Assembly (NCBI RefSeq): GCF_018729255.1
Contig: NZ_CP076061.1
Span: forward strand, 1,240,001-1,304,000
Direction of reading: 5' to 3'
Length of the DNA: 64,000 nucleotides
Source: Cupriavidus sp. EM10
GTDB taxonomy: Bacteria; Pseudomonadota; Gammaproteobacteria; Burkholderiales; Burkholderiaceae
This document shows positions 56,606-64,000 of this stretch, in pieces. How positions within the stretch are numbered: position 1 is the stretch's first letter; each line of letters begins with the position of its first letter. The translations under genes and the position numbers were made by a program. The notes below the pieces were generated by a model. That model had not been told where the DNA came from and made no database searches. It worked only from the letters and a program-made list of their open reading frames with translations.

Positions 56606-57033
56606 TGCGCACGGCCATGCTGCTGGCGGCCGTTCTGGCCGTCGGCAGCCCCGTATCCGGGCTGGCGCAGGGCGCCACGCCCTATCTCGTCGATCTCGGG
56701 CGGTCGCTCTACGATGGGCAGGTGGCCACCGGCTCGCCGGCGCGCCTGCGCTGGGAAGAGCGCCCGCTGCCCGTCTCGGCGGCGCGCTGTGCCAACTGCC
56801 ATGCCGCGGCCAAGGGCGCCGAGCCCTTCGGCCCGCGCCTGACCGCCGATTCGCTGCTTACGCTGGCGCCAAGACGCGGCGGACCGCCGTCGGCGTATGA
56901 CCGCGACAGCTTCTGCCGCGTCGTGAGCCAGGGCGTCGACAACACCGGCGTGATGCTGTCCAAGGCGATGCCGCAATATCCGCTATCCGAACCAGAGTGC
57001 TCGGCAATCTGGTCATTCCTGCTGACGCAGTAG
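56605..57033 (+). CDS. Small exported c-type cytochrome
   Basis: 142 residues with a signal peptide (about 1-22, ending Gly-Leu-Ala-Gln). One haem site Cys-Ala-Asn-Cys-His near residue 65; a Met suitable as sixth ligand lies in Val-Met-Leu-Ser-Lys-Ala-Met-Pro. Its start overlaps the oxidase stop (TGATG), so the two are translationally coupled. It may take electrons from the oxidase or keep its radical site active. Confidence 0.87.
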   Translation: MRTAMLLAAVLAVGSPVSGLAQGATPYLVDLGRSLYDGQVATGSPARLRWEERPLPVSAARCANCHAAAKGAEPFGPRLTADSLLTLAPRRGGPPSAYDRDSFCRVVSQGVDNTGVMLSKAMPQYPLSEPECSAIWSFLLTQ

Positions 57034-57076
57034 CGCCAGGCATGTGCCGCGCCAACACTGCCAACGGAGCCCTTGC

Positions 57077-58708
57077 ATGCCCAATCTTCGACGCAGTTTC
57101 CTGGCCCGGCTGGGCGTACTGACCGGCGCGGGCGTCGCCTCCGCGGCCACCGGGGCTGCCGGGCGCGAGGCCGGCGAAGCCGTGCTGCCGGCGTCGCGCG
57201 AGCGGGTCGTTTCCATTGCAGACTTCGACGGGTGCGACCCCAGCGGCAGGACGCCGTCCGACGCGGCATTTTCCGGCGCGGTGCGCGCCATGGCCCGCCA
57301 GGTGCGCAAGGCCCAGTTCGGCGAGAACTCCAACCAGATCGGCGGCAGGCGCATCATCGTGCCGCCCGGCACCTACCGGCTGACCAAGCCCGGTGCCCTG
57401 TTCGACAGCGCGCTGCTGGGCGGCAGGACGCAGGGGCTGACGATCGAGGGGGACGGCCCTTCGGGCACCGTTGTCATCCTCTACGAACCGCGCGGCGACG
57501 GCGCGCTGTTCCGCAACCAGGACGCCGCGCTGGTGGTGCGCCTGCGCAACCTGCAGTTCCACGGCAATGCGCCCAACAGCGACCTGATCGAAAGCGTCAG
57601 CAGCGGCGGCGCCCAGGACTATGCGTTCGACGACTGCCTGTTCACGGGCCAGTGGCGCTACGGCGTCAACCTGACCGGCGACAACTGCAACAGCGAGTGG
57701 AAGTTCTGGCGCTGCGCCTGGGCAGGGCAGTGGAAGGCCTTCCTGTACGTGGGCGACAAGCGGACGTCCGACCAGTTTCTGAACTACTGGTTCGACCACT
57801 GCAAGTACTGGTGCTCCAGCGCGTGGATCGACATGCATCGCGGCGGCAACATCAAGCTGACCGACTGCGACGTCAGCGGCTACGAGCCCACCGTGCAGAC
57901 GCACCTGTTCAACCTGCGCGGCAACAACCACGCCATGGGCGTCTGCTCGTTCAAGGCGGAGGGCCTGCGCGTGGAGCAGAAGTCGCGCCAGGCCGGCGTG
58001 ATGTTCTGCGAGTGGGAGCAGGGCAATATCGGCTTCAAGGACTGCGACTTCGGCTCGCAGGGCTACCAGCCGTTCGCGGCGGGCACGGTGTCGGCGGTGT
58101 TCTCGCCGGGCAACACGGCCGGCGCGCAGGTGGTGTTCGACAACTGCCAGGTCATGGGGCGGCACCAGTATGTCTCGGGCCAGGGGCCCACCGCGCAGGG
58201 CCGCGCCGTGTACCGCAACTGCGACTTCGTGAATTTCGCGCATCCGGACGAGGGATTGATGTTCTCGGAGTCTGGCAACCAGCTCGGCCGCCGGCGCGTC
58301 GTGACGCTTGAAGGCTGCCGGGGCAATAGCGCCGCCGGGGTCTACGCCGATGCCGAGATCGGCTGGCACGTGGCCGCATCGGCAACGGTCAGGACCAAGG
58401 TGGTATCGCTGCGCAACGCCTTCGGGCGGCTGCCGGCCCGCGCCGATGGCGCGCAGACGGTAATCCTGCCGCTCAATGCGATCGTCACGCGGGTTATCGT
58501 CGACGTGGCCGGCGGCAACAGCAACTATTCGATCGTGACGGGCGAGTCGTCGCCCACCACGTTGCTCAAGGCCACCCGGCAGGCCGACGAACGCATGCTG
58601 TTTCGCTGCAGCACACGCCAGCGCTGCACGCTGAGCCTGATCCCCGGTGCCGGCACCGAGCAGCCAGCCAATGCCGAGGCCGTCGCACTGATCGAGTACA
58701 TCGGCTAG
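57077..58708 (+). CDS. Exported right-handed beta-helix protein (pectate-lyase-like fold)
   Basis: 543 residues. Twin-Arg start Asn-Leu-Arg-Arg-Ser-Phe-Leu-Ala-Arg followed by a hydrophobic Ala/Gly stretch suggests Tat export. Then repeated short strands with periodic Asn, Cys and Phe (Asp-Asp-Cys-Leu-Phe, Asp-Asn-Cys-Gln-Val, Arg-Asn-Cys-Asp-Phe), as in parallel beta-helix polysaccharide lyases, epimerases and hydrolases. Start at ATG 57077 with GGAG ahead. It may cut or remodel the polymer; the catalytic type cannot be told. Confidence 0.75.
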   Translation: MPNLRRSFLARLGVLTGAGVASAATGAAGREAGEAVLPASRERVVSIADFDGCDPSGRTPSDAAFSGAVRAMARQVRKAQFGENSNQIGGRRIIVPPGTYRLTKPGALFDSALLGGRTQGLTIEGDGPSGTVVILYEPRGDGALFRNQDAALVVRLRNLQFHGNAPNSDLIESVSSGGAQDYAFDDCLFTGQWRYGVNLTGDNCNSEWKFWRCAWAGQWKAFLYVGDKRTSDQFLNYWFDHCKYWCSSAWIDMHRGGNIKLTDCDVSGYEPTVQTHLFNLRGNNHAMGVCSFKAEGLRVEQKSRQAGVMFCEWEQGNIGFKDCDFGSQGYQPFAAGTVSAVFSPGNTAGAQVVFDNCQVMGRHQYVSGQGPTAQGRAVYRNCDFVNFAHPDEGLMFSESGNQLGRRRVVTLEGCRGNSAAGVYADAEIGWHVAASATVRTKVVSLRNAFGRLPARADGAQTVILPLNAIVTRVIVDVAGGNSNYSIVTGESSPTTLLKATRQADERMLFRCSTRQRCTLSLIPGAGTEQPANAEAVALIEYIG

Positions 58709-58752
58709 GCCCGAGGCCTCCGCAAGTTCCGCACACACATCCAAGATGACCG

Positions 58753-58776
58753 CAGGGCGCCCCGAGGGGCGCCCTG
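58753..58776 (+). terminator. Terminator of the sco-oxidase-cytochrome-beta-helix operon
   Basis: CAGGGCGCCCC-GA-GGGGCGCCCTG, 11-bp perfect stem, 44 bp past the beta-helix stop, followed by a short TCGTTT. Confidence 0.8.
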
Positions 58777-58824
58777 TCGTTTCACCGCTGCACGATCGAA
58801 GCGCGCAAACAGGGGGCAAATGAA

Positions 58825-58846
58825 AAGGCCGCTTCGGAAGAAGCGG
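58825..58846 (-). terminator. Terminator of the leftward wza-wzb-wzc operon
   Basis: GGCCGCTTC-GGAA-GAAGCGGCC, followed on the minus strand by TTTT, 40 bp after the wzc copy 2 stop. Confidence 0.85.
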
Positions 58847-58886
58847 CCCAGGCGGTCCTGCCAGGCGTGAGGCAATGTACCGGGGC

Positions 58887-61136
58887 TCAGGCCCGTTTTG
58901 CCTGTTGGCTGCCGTAGCGGTTCAGGTAGCGGTACTTGCCGAAGTGGTAGTGCGAACGGTACCAGCGGCCTTCCACCTTGAGACCGTTGAAGAGCACGCC
59001 CTTGACCTCGCCGCCGGCCTGTTCGATCACGCGGCGCGCGGCGGTCAGTTCGGCGGCGGTTGTCTTGTCAGCGCGCGCCACCATGAACACCGCACCGGCG
59101 CGCGGCGCCAGGATGCCGGCGTCGGCGGCGGCCAGGACTGGCGGCGTGTCGATCAGCACCAGGTCATACCGCGAACGCAGCTCGGAGAGCAGGCTTTCCA
59201 TATCGGGGCTCTGGAGCACGTCGGCCGCAAGCGGCGGCTCGGCGCCCGTGGCGATGAAGTCGAGTCCGGGCACGACGTTGCGCTGGATGACGTCATCGAG
59301 CCGCGTGCCGGTCAGCGCCTCGGTCAGGCCGGGTTTGCGCGTGACGTTGAAGCGCTCGTTCAACGCGCCGCGCCGCAGGTCGCCATCGACCAGCACCACC
59401 TTGCGACCGGCTGCCGCCGCGACCACCGCGAAGTTCGCGCTCAGGAACGACTTGCCGGCTTCCGGGGCCGGACCTGTGAACACCACGACGTTGTTGCGCT
59501 GGGCGCCGAGCAGCGCGAACTGCAGCGCCGTACGGAAGCCACGCAGGCTTTCGATGGCCGGATCGTCGGGCTCGCCGATGGCCAGCACATCGCCGCCGCC
59601 GCTCTTCACGCGCGACAGCCGGGCCTGCTGCGCGCTCATCGGGATGGTCGCGTACACGGTCATGCCGCATTGCGACTCGATCTCGTCGGCATCGGCCACG
59701 CCGCCGTCGAACATGCGCCGCACGGCCACCACCAGCAGCGCGATCACCAGGGCCAGCACACCCGACGTCGCACCGATCAGCATGCGGTTCGGACGTACGG
59801 GCTTGAGCGGGACGTCGGCGGCGTCGATCAGGCGCGCCGTGCCGACCTTGCTGGCCTTGACCAGCCGCAACTGCTGCACGTCGTTGAGCAGCGACTGGTA
59901 GAGCTCGGTGTTGACCTTCAGGTCACGCATCAGCCGCAACACGTTCTGCTCGACGTCCGGCAGCTTCTGGATCTTGCCGGTGACGCCGTTCAGCTGCCCG
60001 GTCAGCCCGGCGATCTGGTTGTCCAGGATCTCGATGGTCGGGTGATTGGTCGTGAAGCGCGCGATCAGTTCCTGGCGCTTCTGGCGCAGTTCCTGCAGCT
60101 TGGTCTGGATCTGTACCGACTGCGACAGGATCAGCTTCGATTCCTCGCTGAGGTCGATGGTGCCGCGCTGGTTGCGCATCGCGTTGTAGCGCGATTCGGC
60201 GGTTTCCATCTGCTGCTTGAGCTGCGGCAGCTGGCTTTCCAGGAAGTTGACCGACTTCTCCGCCTCGGCGGCCTTGCGGCGCAGGTTCTGCTCCACGTAC
60301 TCGTTGCCGATCTCGTTCAGGATCGACGCGGTACGCGCCGGCGACGTGCCTTCCAGCGCCACGCCGATCACGCCGCTCTGCTTGCCGCGCTCGCTGATCA
60401 TGAGCTGGTCCTGCAGGCTGGAGATGGCCATGCCGCGCGGCACGCGACGCACGTAGAACTGCGCGCCGGCGCGGCCGTCCAGGCGGCTGATGTCGATCGT
60501 CACCGAGCCGCTGGCGGTGGCCACCGTCAGCGGATGGCCGACCTGGCCTTCGACGGTCTGGTCGCTGCTGGCAAACGCCAGCCGGTACTTGCCTTCGCCC
60601 AGCGCCGTGACCACCATGCGGCGGTCTTCCATCTGGGGCGGCACGTCCAGGCGGTCGACCACGATCGATTCGCTGCCCCAGGCGTAGCCGCCAAAGCCGA
60701 ACAGGCCGGGGTTGGACAGTTCGCGGTTGTAGCTGGCGATCGAGGCGCCGATCAGCGGCAGGTAGCGGGGCACCGCCTCGACGTCGAGCCGCAGCGTATC
60801 CACGGCCTTGCCGACCACCATGCGCGAGCGCAGCAGCTCGATTTCGGCCGAGGCCGCCGGCTTGGCGTCGAACACCGGCGAGATGTTCGCGGCCAGCTTG
60901 CTGGCCGAGGTGCCCGGGGTTGTGTCTTCCACCTGCACCACGATGTCGGCACGGTAGACGGGGCGCGCCAGGAACGCATACAGCAGCCCGGCACAGAGGA
61001 TGGCCGCGGCGACTGTCACGAACGTCCACCGGTAGCGGACCAGGACGTCGACATACGACGTCATGTCCATGGGCTTCTCGTTGTCGTCCCATGTATCAGG
61101 AGCCGGGTCCCGGAAATTCCGTACGTTACTCATCAT
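58887..61136 (-). CDS. wzc: Wzc-type tyrosine autokinase/co-polymerase 2, with Tyr tail
   Basis: 749 residues: N-terminal helix (about 37-58), Wzz-like periplasmic domain with a long coiled coil (about 275-400), second helix near 455, and a kinase domain with Walker A Pro-Ala-Pro-Glu-Ala-Gly-Lys-Ser, A' Val-Leu-Val-Asp-Gly-Asp-Leu-Arg-Arg and B Leu-Ile-Asp-Thr-Pro-Pro. The last 25 residues contain five Tyr (Trp-Tyr, His-Tyr, Lys-Tyr, Arg-Tyr, Arg-Tyr), the expected autophosphorylation cluster. ATGA overlap with the phosphatase gene upstream. Export and chain-length control. Confidence 0.93.
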   Translation of the reverse strand: MMSNVRNFRDPAPDTWDDNEKPMDMTSYVDVLVRYRWTFVTVAAAILCAGLLYAFLARPVYRADIVVQVEDTTPGTSASKLAANISPVFDAKPAASAEIELLRSRMVVGKAVDTLRLDVEAVPRYLPLIGASIASYNRELSNPGLFGFGGYAWGSESIVVDRLDVPPQMEDRRMVVTALGEGKYRLAFASSDQTVEGQVGHPLTVATASGSVTIDISRLDGRAGAQFYVRRVPRGMAISSLQDQLMISERGKQSGVIGVALEGTSPARTASILNEIGNEYVEQNLRRKAAEAEKSVNFLESQLPQLKQQMETAESRYNAMRNQRGTIDLSEESKLILSQSVQIQTKLQELRQKRQELIARFTTNHPTIEILDNQIAGLTGQLNGVTGKIQKLPDVEQNVLRLMRDLKVNTELYQSLLNDVQQLRLVKASKVGTARLIDAADVPLKPVRPNRMLIGATSGVLALVIALLVVAVRRMFDGGVADADEIESQCGMTVYATIPMSAQQARLSRVKSGGGDVLAIGEPDDPAIESLRGFRTALQFALLGAQRNNVVVFTGPAPEAGKSFLSANFAVVAAAAGRKVVLVDGDLRRGALNERFNVTRKPGLTEALTGTRLDDVIQRNVVPGLDFIATGAEPPLAADVLQSPDMESLLSELRSRYDLVLIDTPPVLAAADAGILAPRAGAVFMVARADKTTAAELTAARRVIEQAGGEVKGVLFNGLKVEGRWYRSHYHFGKYRYLNRYGSQQAKRA

Positions 61137-61618
61137 GCCTCTCCGTGGCGATGGGCCGGCTCTGCCGCATGGATTCGTGCCGACCAGGATTCAACACCCT
61201 TCTTGATCAAACCAAGTACGATGACAAACATGTTCTGCGAACCGCCGAAAGGGTCCGGCACATCGGCCTTCTGCTGTTCGCACAGGCGATGCGTCTTGCC
61301 GCGCGCCTGCGGGTACAGCGTCTCGATGGCGTCGCGCTGCTCCTCGTCCATCACGAGGACCAGGTCGGCGTCGGCAACCAGCGCGTGGTCCACGGCGCGG
61401 GCGCGATGCAGACTCAGGTCGTCGCCCTCGACGGCCAGCAGGCGCACCGCGCGAGGGTCCGCCGTCGCGCCAACGGGCGGCGCCAGGCCGGCCGACAGTA
61501 CGCTGCAGTGGGGCAACGCCCGGCTCAGCAGGGCTGCCGCCATCGGGCTGCGGCACCGGTTGCCGATGCAGATCACGAGGATCGACCTGACCATGTCGCG
61601 TCCGATGGTGACGATCAT
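61133..61618 (-). CDS. wzb: Low-molecular-weight protein-tyrosine phosphatase
   Basis: 161 residues. The P-loop Cys-Ile-Gly-Asn-Arg-Cys-Arg-Ser is near residue 17, and the general acid Asp is in Val-Pro-Asp-Pro-Phe-Gly-Gly. Dephosphorylates the Tyr tail of the co-transcribed kinase so that polymer assembly can cycle. ATG 61618 overlaps the porin stop by 4 bp; an internal ATG eight codons in is possible, but the overlap favours the first. Confidence 0.93.
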   Translation of the reverse strand: MIVTIGRDMVRSILVICIGNRCRSPMAAALLSRALPHCSVLSAGLAPPVGATADPRAVRLLAVEGDDLSLHRARAVDHALVADADLVLVMDEEQRDAIETLYPQARGKTHRLCEQQKADVPDPFGGSQNMFVIVLGLIKKGVESWSARIHAAEPAHRHGEA

Positions 61619-62778
61619 GGCCGCGCGATGCTGGCCGTACCCACAACCGGCTGGATCAGCAGCGTCATCACACGGGACCAGCGCACGAGGTCACGTGCAT
61701 CGACGTAGACCACGTCCTTCGGCTCCAGCTCGAAGCTTTCCGCGATGGCCAGGGCCACCGGCGAGGTGCCGTCGAGGTGGTAGACCTTGGGTTTGCCATC
61801 GTTGGTCTTGCGGATGACGAAGATCTGCTCGGCGTTGGCCGTCTGCGGGCTGACGCCGCCGGAGTCGCCGAGCGCTTCGTTCAGCGTCATGCGGCCATTG
61901 CGCATGAGCAGCGACGACGGCTTGACCACTTCGCCGGTCACGAAGACCTTGCTGTCCTCGCGCTGCTCGACGCGCACGATGTCCCCGGAGCGCAGCAGGA
62001 TGCGCGACGGATCGACACCCTTGGCCAGCAGCGCCGGCATGTTGACGTACCAGCTGCGTTCGCCGCGCGTGACGCGCACGCGGCTGTTGTCGCCGGTCAG
62101 GTTCAGCACGCCGCCCGCCCGGTTCAGCGCTTCGACCAGCGTCATCGGCGCATCGTCGATGGCCAGCATGCCGGGCGTCTTGACTTCGCCGTCGACGTAC
62201 ACGCGCTGGCTGCGGAAGCCCAGCACGCGCACCGTCATCTGCGGATCGCGCACCACGCGCGACAGGATGCGGGCCATCTCGTCGCGCACTTCGTTGGCGG
62301 TCTTGCCGGCGACCCTCATGACGCCGGCATAGGGAAACTGGATATCGCCCGAGGGGCTGACGACGTAGCCCGGCATGTTCGAGCCACCGCTCGATGTCGG
62401 GATCTCGAACGCGGCACCGATGCTGTAGGTCTGCGTCGGGAACACCAGTTCGGGGTGGTCCCAGACCACCACCGAGATGATGTCGCCGCCGCCGATGCGG
62501 TATGGCGCCGGCGTGCCGAACAGTTCCTCGACGCCGGCATTGGCCGGTTTGGCCTGGGCCTGCTGTTCGCGGACCAGCTCCAGCGTGATCGGCGTGACAT
62601 CGGGCATCGAATCGGGGCTGACGCCGCCGACCGGCGCACTGGCGCTGAATTTCATGCCCGGGGACGCCGCGCAGGCGCCCAGCAGCAATGCGGCACACGC
62701 CATGGCCAGTGTGGCGGCCAGCGATCGAGGCGATCGGGCATTGCTCCGGCTGACGGTGTGGTAATGGCTAGTCTTCAC
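61615..62778 (-). CDS. wza: Outer-membrane polysaccharide export lipoprotein
   Basis: 387 residues from GTG 62778, with GGAGAGG eight bases upstream. The lipobox Leu-Leu-Leu-Gly-Ala-Cys is near residue 35. The poly-export domain opens with Tyr-Arg-Ile-Gly-Gly-Gly-Asp, and two SLBB-type domains follow (Val-Tyr-Val-Asp-Gly-Glu-Val and Val-Phe-Val-Thr-Gly-Glu-Val). Forms the export channel. First gene of the leftward unit wza-wzb-wzc, with 4-bp overlaps throughout. Confidence 0.94.
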   Translation of the reverse strand: MKTSHYHTVSRSNARSPRSLAATLAMACAALLLGACAASPGMKFSASAPVGGVSPDSMPDVTPITLELVREQQAQAKPANAGVEELFGTPAPYRIGGGDIISVVVWDHPELVFPTQTYSIGAAFEIPTSSGGSNMPGYVVSPSGDIQFPYAGVMRVAGKTANEVRDEMARILSRVVRDPQMTVRVLGFRSQRVYVDGEVKTPGMLAIDDAPMTLVEALNRAGGVLNLTGDNSRVRVTRGERSWYVNMPALLAKGVDPSRILLRSGDIVRVEQREDSKVFVTGEVVKPSSLLMRNGRMTLNEALGDSGGVSPQTANAEQIFVIRKTNDGKPKVYHLDGTSPVALAIAESFELEPKDVVYVDARDLVRWSRVMTLLIQPVVGTASIARP

Positions 62779-63015
62779 GGCATCCTCTCCCCAGTCGTTT
62801 AAATGGGACGCGCATCGCTGTGCATCGCGATTGAATGCATCGTAGGAGTCTGCAAAGTGCACTATCGGTGCGCTCTCGCACATTGGTACGGAAGCGCGGC
62901 CAGCTAACGTTGCATATCGCACCGAGTGCCCGCTGCGGTGCCGCATATCGTGGCCCCAAGCGGCGGATTGGCATCTGCCATGGGCATTTGGCGTTGCATA
63001 ACCAGGGAGAGACAG
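62779..63015. promoter_or_regulatory. Divergent promoter region of wza and the YdjC-type deacetylase
   Basis: 237 bp between two divergent genes. I looked for a sigma-54 element (GG, 10 bp, GC) and did not find a convincing one on either strand; no clear sigma-70 pair was seen either. Several short dyads such as GTGCGCTCTCGCAC (near 62870) could bind regulators. Confidence 0.4.
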
Positions 63016-63774
63016 ATGAGGGGCGTGATCATCAATGCCGATGATTTTGGCTACGACGAAGATACCTTCCGGGCCACGGTCGCCTGCTTCGAGGCAGGCC
63101 TGCTGACCAGCGCCACGATCCTGGCCGGCCGGCCGGCCACGGCGCAAGCCTGCCGGTACGCCCGGGACAACCAGCACCGCCAGTCCTTCGGGCTGCATTT
63201 CAACATCGTGGAAGGCTGGCGCCCGCCCGCGTCGAGTTCGCTGTGCCGCAAGGACGGCTCGCTGTTCCCGCCGAAGATCCAGCGCGCGCGGGCCATGGCG
63301 GGCCTGATCGACGCGGCCGACATCCGGCGCGAATTCCGGCTGCAGCTGGAGGAATTGCGCGACCAGGGCGTGGACGTGTCCCACGTGGATGGCCATGGCC
63401 ACATGCACAAGTACCCGGCGATCATGCGGGTGCTGCGCGATGAAATGCTGCGCGCCGGCATCTCGCGGGTGCGGCGGCCCCAGAACTGCTACTTCATGAA
63501 GAACCACGTGCGCGGCGCCATGAACGTGTTGCTGCTGCGGCACTTTGGCGGCCTGCGCAGCCCCGACTTCTATGTCGGCGCCGATACGCGCCAGCGCGGC
63601 TGGGCGCTGCAACTGCCCGCCATCCTGCCGGACGGGGTTACCGAGATGTCGGTGCATCCGGGCTACACCGAGACGTGGCGCCAGGAAGAGGGCGCGCCGC
63701 TGATGGAGCCGGGCCCGCTCCACGCCGTGCTCAAGGATGCCGGCATCACGCTGATGCGCTACCACGATATCTGA
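63016..63774 (+). CDS. YdjC/ChbG-family carbohydrate deacetylase
   Basis: 252 residues. Metal and catalytic residues fit the family: Asn-Ala-Asp-Asp-Phe-Gly at the start, Gly-Leu-His-Phe-Asn near residue 64, and Asp-Gly-His-Gly-His-Met-His near 128, then Ser-Val-His-Pro-Gly-Tyr. Removes acetyl from N-acetyl sugars, for example HpnK or ChbG substrates. In this position it may act on a lipid-linked or exported repeat unit containing an N-acetyl sugar; it has no signal, so the cytoplasmic side is implied. Confidence 0.9.
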   Translation: MRGVIINADDFGYDEDTFRATVACFEAGLLTSATILAGRPATAQACRYARDNQHRQSFGLHFNIVEGWRPPASSSLCRKDGSLFPPKIQRARAMAGLIDAADIRREFRLQLEELRDQGVDVSHVDGHGHMHKYPAIMRVLRDEMLRAGISRVRRPQNCYFMKNHVRGAMNVLLLRHFGGLRSPDFYVGADTRQRGWALQLPAILPDGVTEMSVHPGYTETWRQEEGAPLMEPGPLHAVLKDAGITLMRYHDI

Positions 63775-63812
63775 GCCCCCATCCGGGCTTCATCCCATTG
63801 TCCGGCGACGTC

Positions 63813-63837
63813 GCGGGCCTCGATCTTCGAGGCCCGC
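63813..63837. terminator. Hairpin between convergent genes
   Basis: GCGGGCCTCGA-TCT-TCGAGGCCCGC, 11-bp perfect stem between the deacetylase gene and the next leftward gene; no long T-run. Confidence 0.75.
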
Positions 63838-63847
63838 TGTCATTGAG

Positions 63848-64000
63848 TCACGCGTTGTGGGTGGCGTTGCTGTTCGCCTTGTGCGCGCTGATGGCGGCAA
63901 TCGTGCGGTCCAGCACGGCCTCGGCGCGCTGTCGTTGCGCCTGGAAATGGGAGAGCAGCGCGGCGCGCCGGGCATCGGCGTTGCCGTCCGGCGACATCAG
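63848..64000 (-). CDS. C-terminal end of an unidentified protein, partial
   Basis: The minus strand is open from the window edge to a TGA at 63850-63848, giving 50 codons. The visible part is helical and charged (Ala-Leu-Leu-Ser-His-Phe-Gln-Ala-Gln-Arg-Gln-Arg-Ala-Glu-Ala-Val-Leu) and ends with a short Asn/Thr-rich tail. Too little for a family. Confidence 0.5.
   Translation of the reverse strand: MMSPDGNADARRAALLSHFQAQRQRAEAVLDRTIAAISAHKANSNATHNA

Noticed and set aside
62779-63015. Sigma-54 promoter for wza
   Set aside because: Candidates such as TTGGCATCTGCC and GTGCACTTTGCA lack the required GG-10-GC spacing.

Overview
This GC-rich window looks like the replication-origin region of a secondary replicon (chromid) of a Burkholderiaceae bacterium, most likely Cupriavidus or a close relative. 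The assignment rests on three things: a plasmid-type initiator (RepA) with an iteron array and parAB beside core metabolic genes; an Entner-Doudoroff cluster close to that origin, which fits my recollection of chromosome 2 in Cupriavidus; and the overall protein flavour. No rRNA, tRNA or CRISPR array was seen.

Left arm (1-22 kb). A partial OPT-type transporter is followed by a 2-hydroxyacid dehydrogenase. Next comes a leftward operon zwf-pgl-glk plus a two-component system, divergent from edd; this is a glucose/Entner-Doudoroff block with its own sensor. Then come an MscS channel, an AraC regulator, an MFS exporter, prfC, a YihY protein, a small lipoprotein, a small secreted protein, a sigma-54 activator with a small upstream partner, an NCS2 purine permease and a cold-shock gene with a long leader.

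Origin (22.4-29 kb). At least 21 copies of a 17-bp iteron (consensus CGCAGAAACGGGTACGC) lie at 22.41-23.44 kb, with an inverted iteron/DnaA-box-like structure in the middle and a 22-bp phased block at the repA side. RepA, a second cold-shock gene, ParA, ParB and a recombinase-like protein without a catalytic C-terminus follow. Perfect 16-bp palindromes, probable parS sites, are embedded in both parA and parB. The iteron also occurs singly or in pairs at 11 places outside the array, mostly to the left, once inside glk. A second palindrome, CGTATACG, recurs in the origin and as a triple cluster at 29.76 kb.

Middle (30-36 kb). A dCache chemoreceptor is followed by a LuxR-type protein with a degenerate receiver, a receiver-only relative, a small unknown protein and an ISL3-family insertion sequence.

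Right arm (36-63.8 kb). A large exopolysaccharide locus: PAP2 phosphatase, WcaJ-type initiating glycosyltransferase, ManC, two Wzc-type co-polymerase/kinases, a fused hydrolase, a family-2 glycosyltransferase, a Wzb phosphatase, a Wza porin, a beta-helix protein and a YdjC-type deacetylase. Two unusual cassettes sit inside it. One is carrier protein, acyl-CoA-dehydrogenase-like flavoprotein, amino acid:carrier protein ligase, DUF1839 protein and GH2 enzyme, tightly coupled, with a second DUF1839 gene nearby. The other is a Sco copper chaperone, a copper-radical (galactose-oxidase/GlxA-like) oxidase and a c-type cytochrome. I infer that these decorate or process the exopolysaccharide.

Data quality. 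Six otherwise normal genes (sensor kinase, pgl, MFS, prfC, yihY, repA) are each broken by exactly one missing base, usually in a homopolymer. This is more likely consensus error than decay, so they are annotated as CDS with the shift noted.
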